Part shown: positions 32,051 through 40,124 of the stretch, in pieces
Layout of the letters: each line of letters starts with the position of its first letter
How positions within the stretch are numbered: position 1 is the first letter of the stretch
From: JABMRP01 sp964444795
GTDB lineage: Bacteria; Planctomycetota; Planctomycetia; Pirellulales; Thermoguttaceae
Assembly: GCA_964444795.1 (NCBI GenBank)
Contig: CAYUIQ010000053.1
Location: 1 to 40,124 of the forward strand
Direction: 5' to 3'
DNA length: 40,124 nucleotides
Notes under the pieces: model-generated
The model's input: the letters and a program-made list of their open reading frames with translations, nothing else
What the model was told of the DNA's origin: nothing
Databases searched by the model: none
Program-made: the position numbers and the translations under genes

Positions 32051-33312
32051 GGCGAGCCCTCCGTGGGTTCGCCGGAGGGAAGCGTGAGCTGGATCAACAG
32101 TTGTCCGCGTTGCGGTCGCTCGATCACCTCGAAGAGAAACGGCCCCCAACGGCATTGGTCGCCCGGCTCGGGGAATCGGTGGAGTGTTTCCTGGAGGATT
32201 CCGGCCACGGTGACGCTCTTGCGCGGCGGGGTCTCGACGTCAAAGTGCCGCACGAGCCGCCGCAGCGTGGTCATGCCCGTCACATGCCAAACGCCCGGGC
32301 TGACGCGGTGGATGGAATGTCGACGCAGTAATCTTTGGGTTCGGCTGGGCTCGCGGACGAAGATCGTATCGAGCAGATCGTCGAAGGTAAGGATTCCGAT
32401 GGTTTCGCCGAACTCGTTGACCACCGCGGCCACTTGCCGCTCGGACCGGCGCAACTCCTCCAGGACCTGGGCGACGGTCGTACACCAAGGGACGTACACG
32501 ACCGGTTCGGCGAAATGATCGAGCCGGCCGTCGGGAATGCTCGACAGACGGCGGAGGGCGATGGCGGCCGCCACCTCGTCGCTGCCCGCCTCGGTCACCA
32601 GCAGGTAGCCCGAGGGCGGAAGCCGGCCTTGTAGATCCCCCAAGGAGACCGGCGGATGAAAGGTCAGAAACTGTCGCCGGGGGCGCATCAGTTCGTCGGC
32701 CCGGATCTCCGACAGCGAGACAATGCTCTGCAGCACTCTCTGTTCCTGCTCGACCAGCGACGCGTCGGAAGTCGACAATTCGACGGCCCGCTCCAAGTCG
32801 CTGACGCGGAGGTGCGATTCGCTTCGAAACCGGGGCCAGAGCACACGCCGCGAAAGCAGGTTGGCCGTGCGCAGGGCGGGGATGATCGGATCGACCAATC
32901 GCACCATGGCGGCCATCGGAACGGCCATCAACGAAGCCAAACGGGACGGGCTCAAGACGGCCAGGCTCTTGGGCAACATCTCGCTGAAGAAGATGATCGC
33001 CAGCAGCGATCCGCCGGTGAAGACGGCCGCCTCGGCTGCCTCGTGCTCCGCTTGTAGTTTCAGCCCGATAATCGAGGTGATCGTGAAGTAAGTTAAATTG
33101 ATGAGCAGGTTCCAGAAGAGCACGGCCGTGAGCAAGCGGTCGGGATCTTCCAGCAGCCGGTCGACGATGCGCCCGGCGCGACTGCTGGCGGCCATTTTGC
33201 GCCGCTCTTTCGGTTTCACCGAAAAGAGCGCCGCCTCGCTGCCCGAGAAGAAGGCCGACCCGACCAGCAACACGCCCATGGCCAGTATCCCCAGGGTGAG
33301 TTCGGTCGGCAT
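32047..33312 (-). CDS. CNNM/CBS/CorC-domain membrane protein, first of a pair
   Basis: A 421-residue protein. CNNM domain about 1-170 (FFSGSEAALFSV, NLLINLTYFTITSIIGL, FFSEMLPKSLAVL), CBS pair about 200-325 (ELMRPRRQFLTFHP, VNEFGETIGILTFDDLLDTIF) and a C-terminal CorC/HlyC domain (HRVSPGVWHVTGMTTLRRL to QRGQLLIQLTL). This matches bacterial Mg2+/Co2+ efflux-type proteins; the substrate is not shown. It starts 18 bases after the ABC permease stop and overlaps the next CNNM gene, so the three form one operon. Confidence 0.94.
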   Translation of the reverse strand: MPTELTLGILAMGVLLVGSAFFSGSEAALFSVKPKERRKMAASSRAGRIVDRLLEDPDRLLTAVLFWNLLINLTYFTITSIIGLKLQAEHEAAEAAVFTGGSLLAIIFFSEMLPKSLAVLSPSRLASLMAVPMAAMVRLVDPIIPALRTANLLSRRVLWPRFRSESHLRVSDLERAVELSTSDASLVEQEQRVLQSIVSLSEIRADELMRPRRQFLTFHPPVSLGDLQGRLPPSGYLLVTEAGSDEVAAAIALRRLSSIPDGRLDHFAEPVVYVPWCTTVAQVLEELRRSERQVAAVVNEFGETIGILTFDDLLDTIFVREPSRTQRLLRRHSIHRVSPGVWHVTGMTTLRRLVRHFDVETPPRKSVTVAGILQETLHRFPEPGDQCRWGPFLFEVIERPQRGQLLIQLTLPSGEPTEGSP

Positions 33313-33330
33313 ATTCCCGCTCTCCCCGGG

Positions 33331-35151
33331 TCAGTCTTCGTCGGTGGTTCGCCCGGTGGCCACGTCGAACTCATCGATCGCCGGCACCCGCATGGCGTTG
33401 GTCGCGAACCCGTAAATGATTGCGGTCGCCACGAATGCGTTGCCGTGATTGCCCAAGAAGAAGCTGGTAATCCCGTAGAACGTCACAAAGGGACATAAAA
33501 ACGACGCCAGTCCGATCGCCGGCGAGGGATTCCGAATACCCAGGGCATAGTACAGGGCGAACCCGCCGCCCACCATGAACGCGAAGAAGGGCACGAACTG
33601 GGCTTCCGGCGAGGCGCTGAATCGGAACATCATGTACATGCAGACGGCGACGCCGAGAAACAAGAAGAAAAGCGTCCCCAGGCTGGTGGCGATGGCGCTG
33701 CGCGAATCGGCGTAGGTCATTCCCGCATGAACTCCCAACATGGCGACGAACGCGTACATCACCGCCAGTCCGCCCACGAGAAAACAGACGTTTTCCAGTC
33801 CGATCGCTCCGGCAAACCAGAGGTAGACACACAACAGTATCGGCAGAACGACCATCTCCTTGGTGTTGTAGAATACGCCCAGGAGCTTGCCGTACACGAA
33901 TTCCTTGGGGGTGATGTCGGTGACCAGGAGGAGATCCAGCGCGCGGCCGTCGCGTTCGCCGGTCAGCGAAGTGACGGCCTGGGCGTTGACCATGACCAGG
34001 CTCAAGAAGAACAGCGGCACCAGCGCCCCGCCGATGCGCATGGCCGAGACCGATGCCCCGCCCCCGGCGATGCCGTGGGCGCCGATCGCCGCCACGGCAA
34101 ACATCAGCAGGTAGACCAGCCGGATCACCAGGACCTTCCGCCCATAGGCCCAGGTCCGCACTTCCCGCCAGAGGATCGGGTTGTCCCAGACGCGGCGCGT
34201 GGCAGCGGCCGGGGTCTTGGGGCGAACATCCGCGGTGGGGAGCGCGGCGGTGGACGGTTCACCGCGAGCCATGTCGTGCTCGGCCCCCCAGATACTCTCG
34301 TGCTGCGCGGATTGGTCCTTGGGGCCACTCCGGCGGACTTCACGCGATGGATTCCAAACACGGACTCTCGCCACCGCCAGCCCGCTCAGCAGCACAGCGC
34401 CGCCCGTAGCGACCAAAAGGAACAGATGGACGGGCGTACCCAGAAACCCGAGCCGGGCATCGGGCTGCAGGTCGGGATGGGTGGCTGCGCGCACCGCCTG
34501 CCAGGGGCTGAACCCGGCCGCCCAGGACCGGCACGAGATCCCCCCCCAACTCTCCCCAAGCGCCCCGGCAGCCACAATCTCCCAGGCGGCCACCCAGATG
34601 ACCAGCACCAGAACGGTCAGGGCCAGTGTCTGAAACGTCTTTTCTCGCCAGAAGGCCAACAGGGCTCCCAGGCTACCGCAAGCCAGGGCGGCGGCCAGAG
34701 TGACGGCAAAGACGCGGAAGATCTGCGAAAAGGAAACACCGCCCAAAAGCGCCGCGAACATGAACAGCGGCACCGCGGCCGCCAGCAGCACGAGCACCCC
34801 CAGTAGACTCGACAGTAGTTTCCCCAAAACCAACTCGGCGTTGGAGAGATGGGTCAACAGCAGCAAGACCAGCGTGCGGCGGTCTTTCTCCTGGGCAACG
34901 GCGCTTGCCGCCAGCAAGGCCGAAAAGAACATCACCAGGGCCATCTGCAGCGGGGCGAGGATCTGGAAGAGAATCATCCCAAATCGGGCCAGATCCCCCG
35001 TGTCGCGAACGACCTGGGTACGCGTCAACACCAGGTACGCCGTACACATCAACCCGAGCAACCCGAGCACGTAGATCGCGCGGATCGCGTATAACCGCGC
35101 TCTCCGCGGAACGGTAACGAGTTCCCGGGAAAAAACCGGCCCGACCAGCAA
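33331..35151 (-). CDS. ABC-2 type permease, duplicated halves
   Basis: A 606-residue membrane protein. Each half starts with the same cue: GPVFSRELVTVPRRARLYAIR at the N-terminus and NPILWREVRTWAYGRKVLVI around the middle, followed by several helices (about six each). This is the pattern of planctomycete ABC-2/NosY-like permeases that work with a separate ATPase; none is adjacent here. The TTG at 35151 is chosen over an upstream ATG because AAAAGGAG lies 7 bases before it and the protein then begins at the conserved (M)LVGPVFSREL. A long linker between halves contains TAALPTADVRPKTP. The two CNNM genes follow. Confidence 0.85.
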   Translation of the reverse strand: MLVGPVFSRELVTVPRRARLYAIRAIYVLGLLGLMCTAYLVLTRTQVVRDTGDLARFGMILFQILAPLQMALVMFFSALLAASAVAQEKDRRTLVLLLLTHLSNAELVLGKLLSSLLGVLVLLAAAVPLFMFAALLGGVSFSQIFRVFAVTLAAALACGSLGALLAFWREKTFQTLALTVLVLVIWVAAWEIVAAGALGESWGGISCRSWAAGFSPWQAVRAATHPDLQPDARLGFLGTPVHLFLLVATGGAVLLSGLAVARVRVWNPSREVRRSGPKDQSAQHESIWGAEHDMARGEPSTAALPTADVRPKTPAAATRRVWDNPILWREVRTWAYGRKVLVIRLVYLLMFAVAAIGAHGIAGGGASVSAMRIGGALVPLFFLSLVMVNAQAVTSLTGERDGRALDLLLVTDITPKEFVYGKLLGVFYNTKEMVVLPILLCVYLWFAGAIGLENVCFLVGGLAVMYAFVAMLGVHAGMTYADSRSAIATSLGTLFFLFLGVAVCMYMMFRFSASPEAQFVPFFAFMVGGGFALYYALGIRNPSPAIGLASFLCPFVTFYGITSFFLGNHGNAFVATAIIYGFATNAMRVPAIDEFDVATGRTTDED

Positions 35152-35283
35152 TCCACTTCTCCTTTTCCGGCACCATGCAAACGTCTTGCGCACCGGCCAG
35201 CATACCATACCGGCACCCTTGGGCGAAAGCGGCAAAGCGGGATCGAGAGGCCCGGAAGTGGGAAGGTCGAATTCGGCGGCGGC

Positions 35284-36306
35284 CTACTGATAGGAGGTCG
35301 GGGCGGTCGAGCTGCTGCCCGTCGTACCCCGCCAGTTCGTTCCCGTACTACCCGGCAGATACTCAGATCCGCTGGCGTCGGGCAGCTTTCCATAAGCACC
35401 CGGAGCGGGCGGCCACGACTGATCGGAGCCTCCGGCCGGGGCCGCTGCGCCGGCGGCCGCTCCTTGGTCGTAACTGCCATACTGGCTCTGCGGGGTCGCC
35501 GTGGTCGCGTAGTTGTATTGCGAACCGGGAGCGTACGAAGTGCCCGTCCCACCCGTCCCGGTGCCGGTCGTTTGTCCGGCTCCGGCAGTACTGGGAAGAC
35601 GCGGATCGTAATTGGTTCCGCCGGCCGTGTCGTAGGGTGTGCCGCCGTTGTAGCTGACGGGAACCCCCGTGCCGGACGGAGTGCCCATGCCATACCCGCT
35701 GGGCGGGGACGGGTCGTAGCTGCTGGGGGGCGGGACATACTGCGACGGCGCGCTGTTGATACCCGTGCCCTTCAAGCTGTACTGAGAGCCGCCGCTGTAA
35801 TCGGCGGCTGTGCCTGTGCCCGGGGGAGTCGTCTTGTAGGAAGGCGGCATCGCCGTGTCGGGCGAATAGCTGTCGCTGTTACGAATGTCGGCCGTCATGC
35901 CACCGACCGCGGAGTTGCCCGTGGCGTACTGCTGCGTTGAGGGCGTCTGGTAATCGGTATTGCCGCCGCCGGGCGTGGCCGAGTAAACGGCAACATTTGA
36001 GCCGCCGGGCGCTGCCATCGGGCCAGTCTGATTCGTGCTGGCGCTGTAGCTCGTCGGAGCGGCCGGGGAACCCGTCCCCATGGAATTCCCATTCATGGCA
36101 TAGTTGCTACCCTGCGAGATGTCCGCGGGGGTGGCCGTTTCAGACGGTCTGACCGGCGCCGAACCACCCGAATAGAGCGGCGGGGGCCCCGGATCTTTTT
36201 CCCAGAATTTCCAGTTCGGCATCTTGAAGCCGCCCGGGTTCTGGCACCCCGGCAAGAGAACGACCGCTGCCAGTAACACCGCACCACGTAAAAAACAGGC
36301 TCGCAT
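35284..36306 (-). CDS. low-complexity lipoprotein with LPDASGS motif
   Basis: A 340-residue protein with a lipobox: AVLLAAVVLLPGC, Cys21 lipidated. After a short KMPNWKFWEKDPGPPPLY segment it is almost entirely Gly/Ser/Thr/Pro/Tyr-rich, disordered, with many SY and YG steps and few charged residues. Near the C-terminus is YGKLPDASGSEYLPGS, an exact relative of a motif in the divergent large exported protein. No enzyme domain is present. A role as a surface or cell-wall linker is inference. It is transcribed away from that large protein. Confidence 0.85.
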   Translation of the reverse strand: MRACFLRGAVLLAAVVLLPGCQNPGGFKMPNWKFWEKDPGPPPLYSGGSAPVRPSETATPADISQGSNYAMNGNSMGTGSPAAPTSYSASTNQTGPMAAPGGSNVAVYSATPGGGNTDYQTPSTQQYATGNSAVGGMTADIRNSDSYSPDTAMPPSYKTTPPGTGTAADYSGGSQYSLKGTGINSAPSQYVPPPSSYDPSPPSGYGMGTPSGTGVPVSYNGGTPYDTAGGTNYDPRLPSTAGAGQTTGTGTGGTGTSYAPGSQYNYATTATPQSQYGSYDQGAAAGAAAPAGGSDQSWPPAPGAYGKLPDASGSEYLPGSTGTNWRGTTGSSSTAPTSYQ

Positions 36307-36457
36307 GACTTCCTTGTCCTTTGAAACTGTAAGGATAGCGGACTACCCGATTTCGAACGCTTCCAACGCCCCGGGAACCGACGCGCAGGGCGGATTATAG
36401 AGTTCCCCGGGAAGGGGTCAATGCCAGAATATGCGGAGTTTGCCCACGGATCGTTTA

Positions 36458-36518
36458 GTAGCTACGGTCGCCAGGCCGTGGGTCGAGCTGCATCCCACCG
36501 TCTGGCAACGGTAGCTAC
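36458..36518. repeat. GTAGCTAC-ended palindrome
   Basis: The ends GTAGCTACGGTCGCCAGGCC and GGCAACGGTAGCTAC pair imperfectly over about 25 bases around CGAGCTGCAT. It looks like a dispersed palindrome rather than an operator. Confidence 0.75.
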
Positions 36519-36540
36519 ATCGAGCGGATGCCACCACGGG

Positions 36541-36616
36541 GGGGTAACGAACTGGCATCGACCCTGAGGGGACAAATGAGATACAACAGCGGAAGTTCTG
36601 TCCCCACCGTCACCCC
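36541..36616. repeat. nested inverted repeat before large exported gene
   Basis: The outer arms GGGGTAACG/CGTCACCCC and the inner arms GGGGACA/TGTCCCC (36568-36574, 36599-36605) are nested. The GGGGACA ends resemble the palindrome at 3.33 kb. It ends 20 bases before the start codon, so it lies in the leader. Confidence 0.65.
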
Positions 36617-36635
36617 TTTGTGGGAGGGTATTGCA

Positions 36636-39290
36636 ATGACTCGTCCTTTCCGTCGCGCAAATCTCCACGGCCGGTTCGTCCGGGCGTTGTTACTGGGCCT
36701 GATCGCCGTGCTACTGCTGGGGCAAACGAACGACTCCTCGGCCGCCGGCAAGAAGAAACGTGCATCCCGCCCGCGGAGCCAGTCGCCCGAAGAGCAAATA
36801 GCCGTCGCCCTGCGGTACATGCCCGAGGGCACGGCGGTGATCGGCTCGGTCGACGTGCCGGCCGTGCTCCGAAGCGAGATGATACAAAAAGCGACCGGCA
36901 GCCTTTCGGAGATTGCCGAAAAATCGGAAGAAATCCGCGCGGAGCTCGGTGTGTCGTTGGAGCAAATCTCCCGGGTTACCCTGGGCGGAATGGCCGGCGA
37001 CGACGAGCCGAAGGGTGTGTTGGTCGTCCACTTGACCGAAGCGGTCGAACCGGCCGAGTGTCTCAAGGCGGCCCGCCAGAGCAGTTCGGCCAGTTGGGAA
37101 GAAGAGACCATTGGAAAACACAAGATCCACATCAAAGGCGGCGACGATCTGGCCCTGCACTGGGCCGACCCATGTACGCTCGTGGTGGCCAAGCCCCGAA
37201 TGTTCCTCGTCGTCTTGGCCGGGAAGAAGCCCGCCCGGCTGTCGACTAGCATGGAGGCCGCCCGGGCGTCGCTCGATTTGAGCCAAACGATGACCCTCGC
37301 CGTGGCGATTCAGGATTTGCTCCAGGACAACCCGTATCGGCAGTACGTGCCCATTTCCGACGAAGTGCTCGAAGGGATTGGGGCGCTCACCCTTGGTGCC
37401 GACTTCGACGACGACCTGACCATCAAGGCGACGGCCGTCTGCAGCGACGAGTCGATCGCCTGGCAGCTCAAGGGACTCTTCGGCGGCGCCTGGCAACTGA
37501 TGTTGAACCAGATGACCGAAGGCAATCTCGGCGATGCCTCGCCGTCCGCTTTGGAAGTTGCCCGATCCGTGCGGCTGGAGGTGCAAGAGAAAACATTTTC
37601 CATCAGCGCGCGAATTCCCGCCGCGGTGTACGCCGAGCTGACCGACTCGGAAATCGGCGAACAAACGTTGCCTTCGCCGTACTACGTCCGTCACGACAAG
37701 CCGAGTTCCGAGGACGACTCCGACGGCGGCGCACCGGAGTTGGAAGCGTCTTCGTCCTGCCCGCAGCCCTGGGACCCCTACGCCGCCGCCAGACCCATGA
37801 GCGTCACACCGGCCGAACCGGCACGGGGCGCGCTGGCCGGTTGTGCTATCGGAGAGACCTCGGATAGCCGTGTCGCCGCCCCCACTATCCCTCCCCCCAG
37901 TTGCCCTCCCGGTGGATGCATTCCCCCCAATTGCCCGCCCGCCAGTGATTATGGCAGGCTGCCCGACGCCTCCGGCTCTCAGTATCTGCCAGGCAGTAGT
38001 CGCCGTCCCACCAGTTATCCTGCTCCTCTCGCCTACGGCAGTTCGGTCAACACCTCGAACACCTACACAGCGAACAGCACGACCCCCTACGCGAACACCT
38101 ACCCGGCTTACCCCAGGCAGCCAACACCACCCCTTGACGGCATCCTCGGCGAAGTGGCCCGCATGGCTTCGGCCGGTTTGGACGAAGAGGTCATCCTCGC
38201 CCACATCCGATGCCACGTCGACGGCGGCGGCACGGTCCCCAAGCCAGACGCCGACGATCTGATCGGGCTGCACAAAAGCAAAGTCGACGCCGGCGTTCTG
38301 CTCGGGCTGATGCAGTTGGCCCTGGAGCAGGAGCAAACGAGCGAAGAACGGGCAGAGACGGAAACCGGCCGGTTGATGTTCAGCGCGGTCATGCCCTCCT
38401 ACACCGAGGACTCGCTATTGAGAGCGGACACCGTGCAGGTCGGCTTCGTCGGTCCACGGGGAGCGCAGATCACCAGGGAACCGAAAACGCCCGGGACGTT
38501 CAAGTCGGAGCCGCTGATTTGCCCGCAGCGCACGGACTTCACCTCGGGCATCCACCGCCTGAAGGTATCGAACCTTCCCAACCGGCCGGGTTTCGAACTC
38601 CATCCCACGCTGGAGATCGGCCCCACCATGCCCCAGACCGAGAAGTTTCTCGCCCATAACACAGTTCCCGTGCAATTCACCGAGGAAGACCTCGATCACG
38701 TGATGTCCGGCGACTTCGTAACCAAGGTGATCTATCTGCCCGATCCGGAGTTCCAGCAGCTTTCCCAGTCGGGTGTGGAAACCCTGGTCAGCTCGCGGCT
38801 CGACCCGGGCCAGGATCCGATCGTCGAGGCCGACCGGCGGGGCTCGATCCTGGCCATTGTCCGATTGGGCAGTAAGCTTGAGCTTCCGGGTTACACGATC
38901 TCACCGCCACACGAGCCACACGCCTCGGGCACTCCGATCGGTCTGCCCGGTCCGCCACGCGTGCCGCTACCGCCGCCGGAGACGGCTCGGCCACAATACG
39001 GCTTGCCGGTCGATGGCCGGCCGATTGGACTGCCTACCGAACCGTTCATGCCCCTGCCCCCGCCCCCGCCGAAAATGGTTCCTCTGCCGGCACCAACTCC
39101 CGACGCGGAGCCGATCCGCTCGGCAAGGCGATTGCCCCACTGGCTCCGGCCGGTCTCGACGCGGCGGTCCGACAGCATGCAATTCGACCGCGCCGAGATG
39201 AAGCGTCTGATCGACGAGTGGGAACGCATCTGGTTTCTCGATCAGCCGGATCACGTCGCCCCTCGCCGCACCCACGGCGGGATACTGTGA
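36636..39290 (+). CDS. large exported planctomycete protein
   Basis: An 884-residue protein with a signal peptide (GRFVRALLLGLIAVLLLGQT, cleavage near SSA-AG). Residues about 40-360 are globular with no named domain (SPEEQIAVALRYMPEGTAVI, then alternating strands and helices). A Cys/Pro-rich then Tyr/Thr/Ser-rich linker carries YGRLPDASGSQYLPGS (DNA 37950-37997). The next segment (DEEVILAHIRCHVDGGGTV...LLGLMQLALEQEQ) and a beta-rich part (VQVGFVGPRGA, NLPNRPGFELHPTLEIG, NFVTKVIYLPDPEFQ-like, GSILAIVRLGSK) resemble a C-terminal module I recall as common in planctomycete secreted proteins. The last 130 residues are Pro-rich with LPPPE and LPPPPPK. GGGAGGG precedes the ATG. Function unknown. Confidence 0.85.
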   Translation: MTRPFRRANLHGRFVRALLLGLIAVLLLGQTNDSSAAGKKKRASRPRSQSPEEQIAVALRYMPEGTAVIGSVDVPAVLRSEMIQKATGSLSEIAEKSEEIRAELGVSLEQISRVTLGGMAGDDEPKGVLVVHLTEAVEPAECLKAARQSSSASWEEETIGKHKIHIKGGDDLALHWADPCTLVVAKPRMFLVVLAGKKPARLSTSMEAARASLDLSQTMTLAVAIQDLLQDNPYRQYVPISDEVLEGIGALTLGADFDDDLTIKATAVCSDESIAWQLKGLFGGAWQLMLNQMTEGNLGDASPSALEVARSVRLEVQEKTFSISARIPAAVYAELTDSEIGEQTLPSPYYVRHDKPSSEDDSDGGAPELEASSSCPQPWDPYAAARPMSVTPAEPARGALAGCAIGETSDSRVAAPTIPPPSCPPGGCIPPNCPPASDYGRLPDASGSQYLPGSSRRPTSYPAPLAYGSSVNTSNTYTANSTTPYANTYPAYPRQPTPPLDGILGEVARMASAGLDEEVILAHIRCHVDGGGTVPKPDADDLIGLHKSKVDAGVLLGLMQLALEQEQTSEERAETETGRLMFSAVMPSYTEDSLLRADTVQVGFVGPRGAQITREPKTPGTFKSEPLICPQRTDFTSGIHRLKVSNLPNRPGFELHPTLEIGPTMPQTEKFLAHNTVPVQFTEEDLDHVMSGDFVTKVIYLPDPEFQQLSQSGVETLVSSRLDPGQDPIVEADRRGSILAIVRLGSKLELPGYTISPPHEPHASGTPIGLPGPPRVPLPPPETARPQYGLPVDGRPIGLPTEPFMPLPPPPPKMVPLPAPTPDAEPIRSARRLPHWLRPVSTRRSDSMQFDRAEMKRLIDEWERIWFLDQPDHVAPRRTHGGIL

Positions 39291-39306
39291 ACGGGCCGTT
39301 GGCTTT

Positions 39307-39335
39307 GTAGCAGGCACACTCCGTGTGCCTGCTAC
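39307..39335. terminator. perfect 13-bp hairpin between convergent genes
   Basis: GTAGCAGGCACAC and GTGTGCCTGCTAC around TCC, between the large exported gene and the HAD gene. There is no T-run. A shorter relative (GCAGGTACACACCGTGTGCC) forms the 3' end of the GGDEF gene, so this is also a dispersed repeat. Confidence 0.85.
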
Positions 39336-39347
39336 GACGACGGGGTA

Positions 39348-40004
39348 TTACCCCCGGCCATCCAACAGCAGCGACGACAGCGCCGCGACCGAATCGACCC
39401 GATGCGTCGGGTGCGAGGCTTCGAGCTCCTCGATGGGGCCGTACCCATAACCGACGGCGATCGAATCGACGCCGCAGGCCCGGGCGCCTTCGACGTCGTA
39501 ATACCGATCGCCGATCATCGCCACTCGGCGGTCGCCGCCCGTCGATAGCCCCCGGAGCACGGCCGCGACGAGTTCCGCCTTGTCGCTGTGCGAGCCGTCG
39601 AAACGACTGCCCACGACGATGTCAAAGTGCCCCAGCACGCCGAAATGATCGAGAATCTGCTCGGCGTAAATCTGCGGTTTGGCCGTGCCGACGGCCAGTC
39701 GCACGTCCCGCTGGCGCAGCGCCGCCAGCAATTCGGCGATCCCCGGGTACAAAGAATTCTCGAAGAGTCCCCGCTCGGCGAAGTATTCGCGATAGACCTC
39801 GATCGCCTCGCGCGCCTGCTCGGCCGAGAAACCGTAGTTGCGCGAAAACGACTCGGCCAGCGGCGGCCCGATAAACGACTCGATCCGCCGCTCGTCCGGC
39901 TCCTCCAGCCCAAACCGTCGCAGCGCGTAACGCACCGAATTGACGATCCCCGGCTTCGATTCCGTCAACGTGCCGTCCAGGTCGAAGATGAGAAGCTGGT
40001 ACAA
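39348..40004 (-). CDS. HAD-family hydrolase, phosphoglycolate phosphatase-like
   Basis: A 218-residue HAD hydrolase with the DxD nucleophile motif IFDLDGTLTESKPGI (Asp8, Asp10), motif II in VGTAKPQ, a motif III Lys in HSDKAELV, and motif IV VAMIGDRYYDVEGA. Cap helices lie between. Length and motifs fit Gph/PpaX-type phosphatases, which dephosphorylate 2-phosphoglycolate or pyrophosphate; the true substrate is not shown. The start is TTG at 40004; no SD is visible because a heptamer array lies three bases upstream. A further in-frame start upstream is not apparent. Confidence 0.9.
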   Translation of the reverse strand: MYQLLIFDLDGTLTESKPGIVNSVRYALRRFGLEEPDERRIESFIGPPLAESFSRNYGFSAEQAREAIEVYREYFAERGLFENSLYPGIAELLAALRQRDVRLAVGTAKPQIYAEQILDHFGVLGHFDIVVGSRFDGSHSDKAELVAAVLRGLSTGGDRRVAMIGDRYYDVEGARACGVDSIAVGYGYGPIEELEASHPTHRVDSVAALSSLLLDGRG

Positions 40005-40006
40005 GG

Positions 40007-40037
40007 TAGGGACTGGGGACTAGGGACTAGGGACTAG
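40007..40037. repeat. heptamer array (GGGACTA), about four units
   Basis: GGGACTGGGGACTAGGGACT then AGGGACTAG. It lies immediately upstream of the TTG start of the HAD gene, the same position as the array at the NYN gene. Confidence 0.9.
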
Positions 40038-40050
40038 AAAGTAGCTGGGT

Positions 40051-40124
40051 GGCTGGGGTCGAGCTGCGAGGAACGAGCAGGGAGCCCCCAGATTGTTACA
40101 TTCTGGGGGCTCGTTCCTCGCAAC
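40051..40124. repeat. GC-rich dispersed repeat, copy D (cut by window end)
   Basis: GGCTGGGGTCGAGCTGCGAG, then GGGAGCCCCCAG, and an inverted arm CTGGGGGCTCGTTCCTCGCA running off the end. It contains a hairpin of GCCCCCAG and CTGGGGGC. Confidence 0.75.

Larger units (their letters stand above)
36307..36635. other. divergent 329-base region with two palindromes
   Basis: Holds the promoters of the lipoprotein and the large exported protein, a GTAGCTAC-ended palindrome at 36458-36518 and a nested inverted repeat at 36541-36616. An open frame on the minus strand is not convincing. Confidence 0.5.

Noticed and set aside
36711..38336. 541-codon minus-strand frame
   Set aside because: Antisense to the large exported protein, which has an SD and signal peptide. 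No motif in the antisense product.
1..40124. tRNA and rRNA genes
   Set aside because: I looked for T-loop GGTTCRA patterns with matching acceptor stems and conserved rRNA segments and found none. tRNAscan-SE and Infernal would be decisive.

Overview
The window looks like a chromosomal segment of a planctomycete, most likely in or near the Pirellulales. The bulk DNA is GC-rich. The gene content is characteristic: a DUF1559 pilin-like protein, a formylglycine-type sulfatase, small lipoproteins, an exported EF-hand protein, a Spy/CpxP-like protein, paired CNNM/CBS proteins, and a large exported protein whose C-terminal half I recall as common in this phylum. The intergenic DNA is full of short palindromes and heptamer arrays. 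The order-level placement is inference; no rRNA or other taxonomic marker is present.

Layout. 1-5.4 kb: purB, a small membrane protein, a FlgM-like/Fur-family gene pair, a gene-free kilobase, an EF-hand protein with a clear terminator, a compact two-gene unit resembling a HicA-type toxin-antitoxin pair, and a small orphan. 5.4-14.3 kb: a lipoprotein behind a double alpha/beta-hydrolase esterase, a DUF2007/zinc-ribbon membrane protein, an exported beta-propeller protein, a Tat-exported cupin, a small lipoprotein and a DUF1559 protein. 14.3-17.6 kb: a NYN-domain protein followed by pyrB and pyrC, two consecutive steps of pyrimidine synthesis, on the minus strand. 17.8-25 kb: a diguanylate cyclase, a Spy-like protein, a DsrE/YedF-like protein with a TTG start, a STAS protein, a rare M48 peptidase-lipase fusion, and the acetolactate synthase large subunit. 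25.3-26.9 kb: a sulfatase. 31-40 kb: a minus-strand operon of an ABC-2 type permease and two CNNM proteins, a low-complexity lipoprotein divergent from a large exported protein that shares an unusual 16-residue motif with it, and a phosphoglycolate-phosphatase-like HAD hydrolase.

The most unusual locus is 27.2-31.05 kb. It is visibly less GC-rich than its surroundings and carries one 918-residue protein that joins a complete-looking Ser/Thr protein kinase to a complete-looking SAMHD1/dGTPase-type HD phosphohydrolase. A five-helix membrane protein is transcribed divergently from it. The island sits among housekeeping genes. I propose it as a candidate signal-controlled dNTP-depleting (possibly antiphage) module; that function is inference.

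Repeats are a second theme. There are three copies of a 137-bp-type MITE-like palindromic element, each just 3' of a gene. GGGACTA heptamer arrays abut start or stop codons. A GC-rich dispersed repeat occurs four times, including at both window ends. A GTTAGCCCGG...CCGGGCTAAC family occurs at two places. No tRNA, rRNA, CRISPR array, insertion sequence or transposase was recognised.
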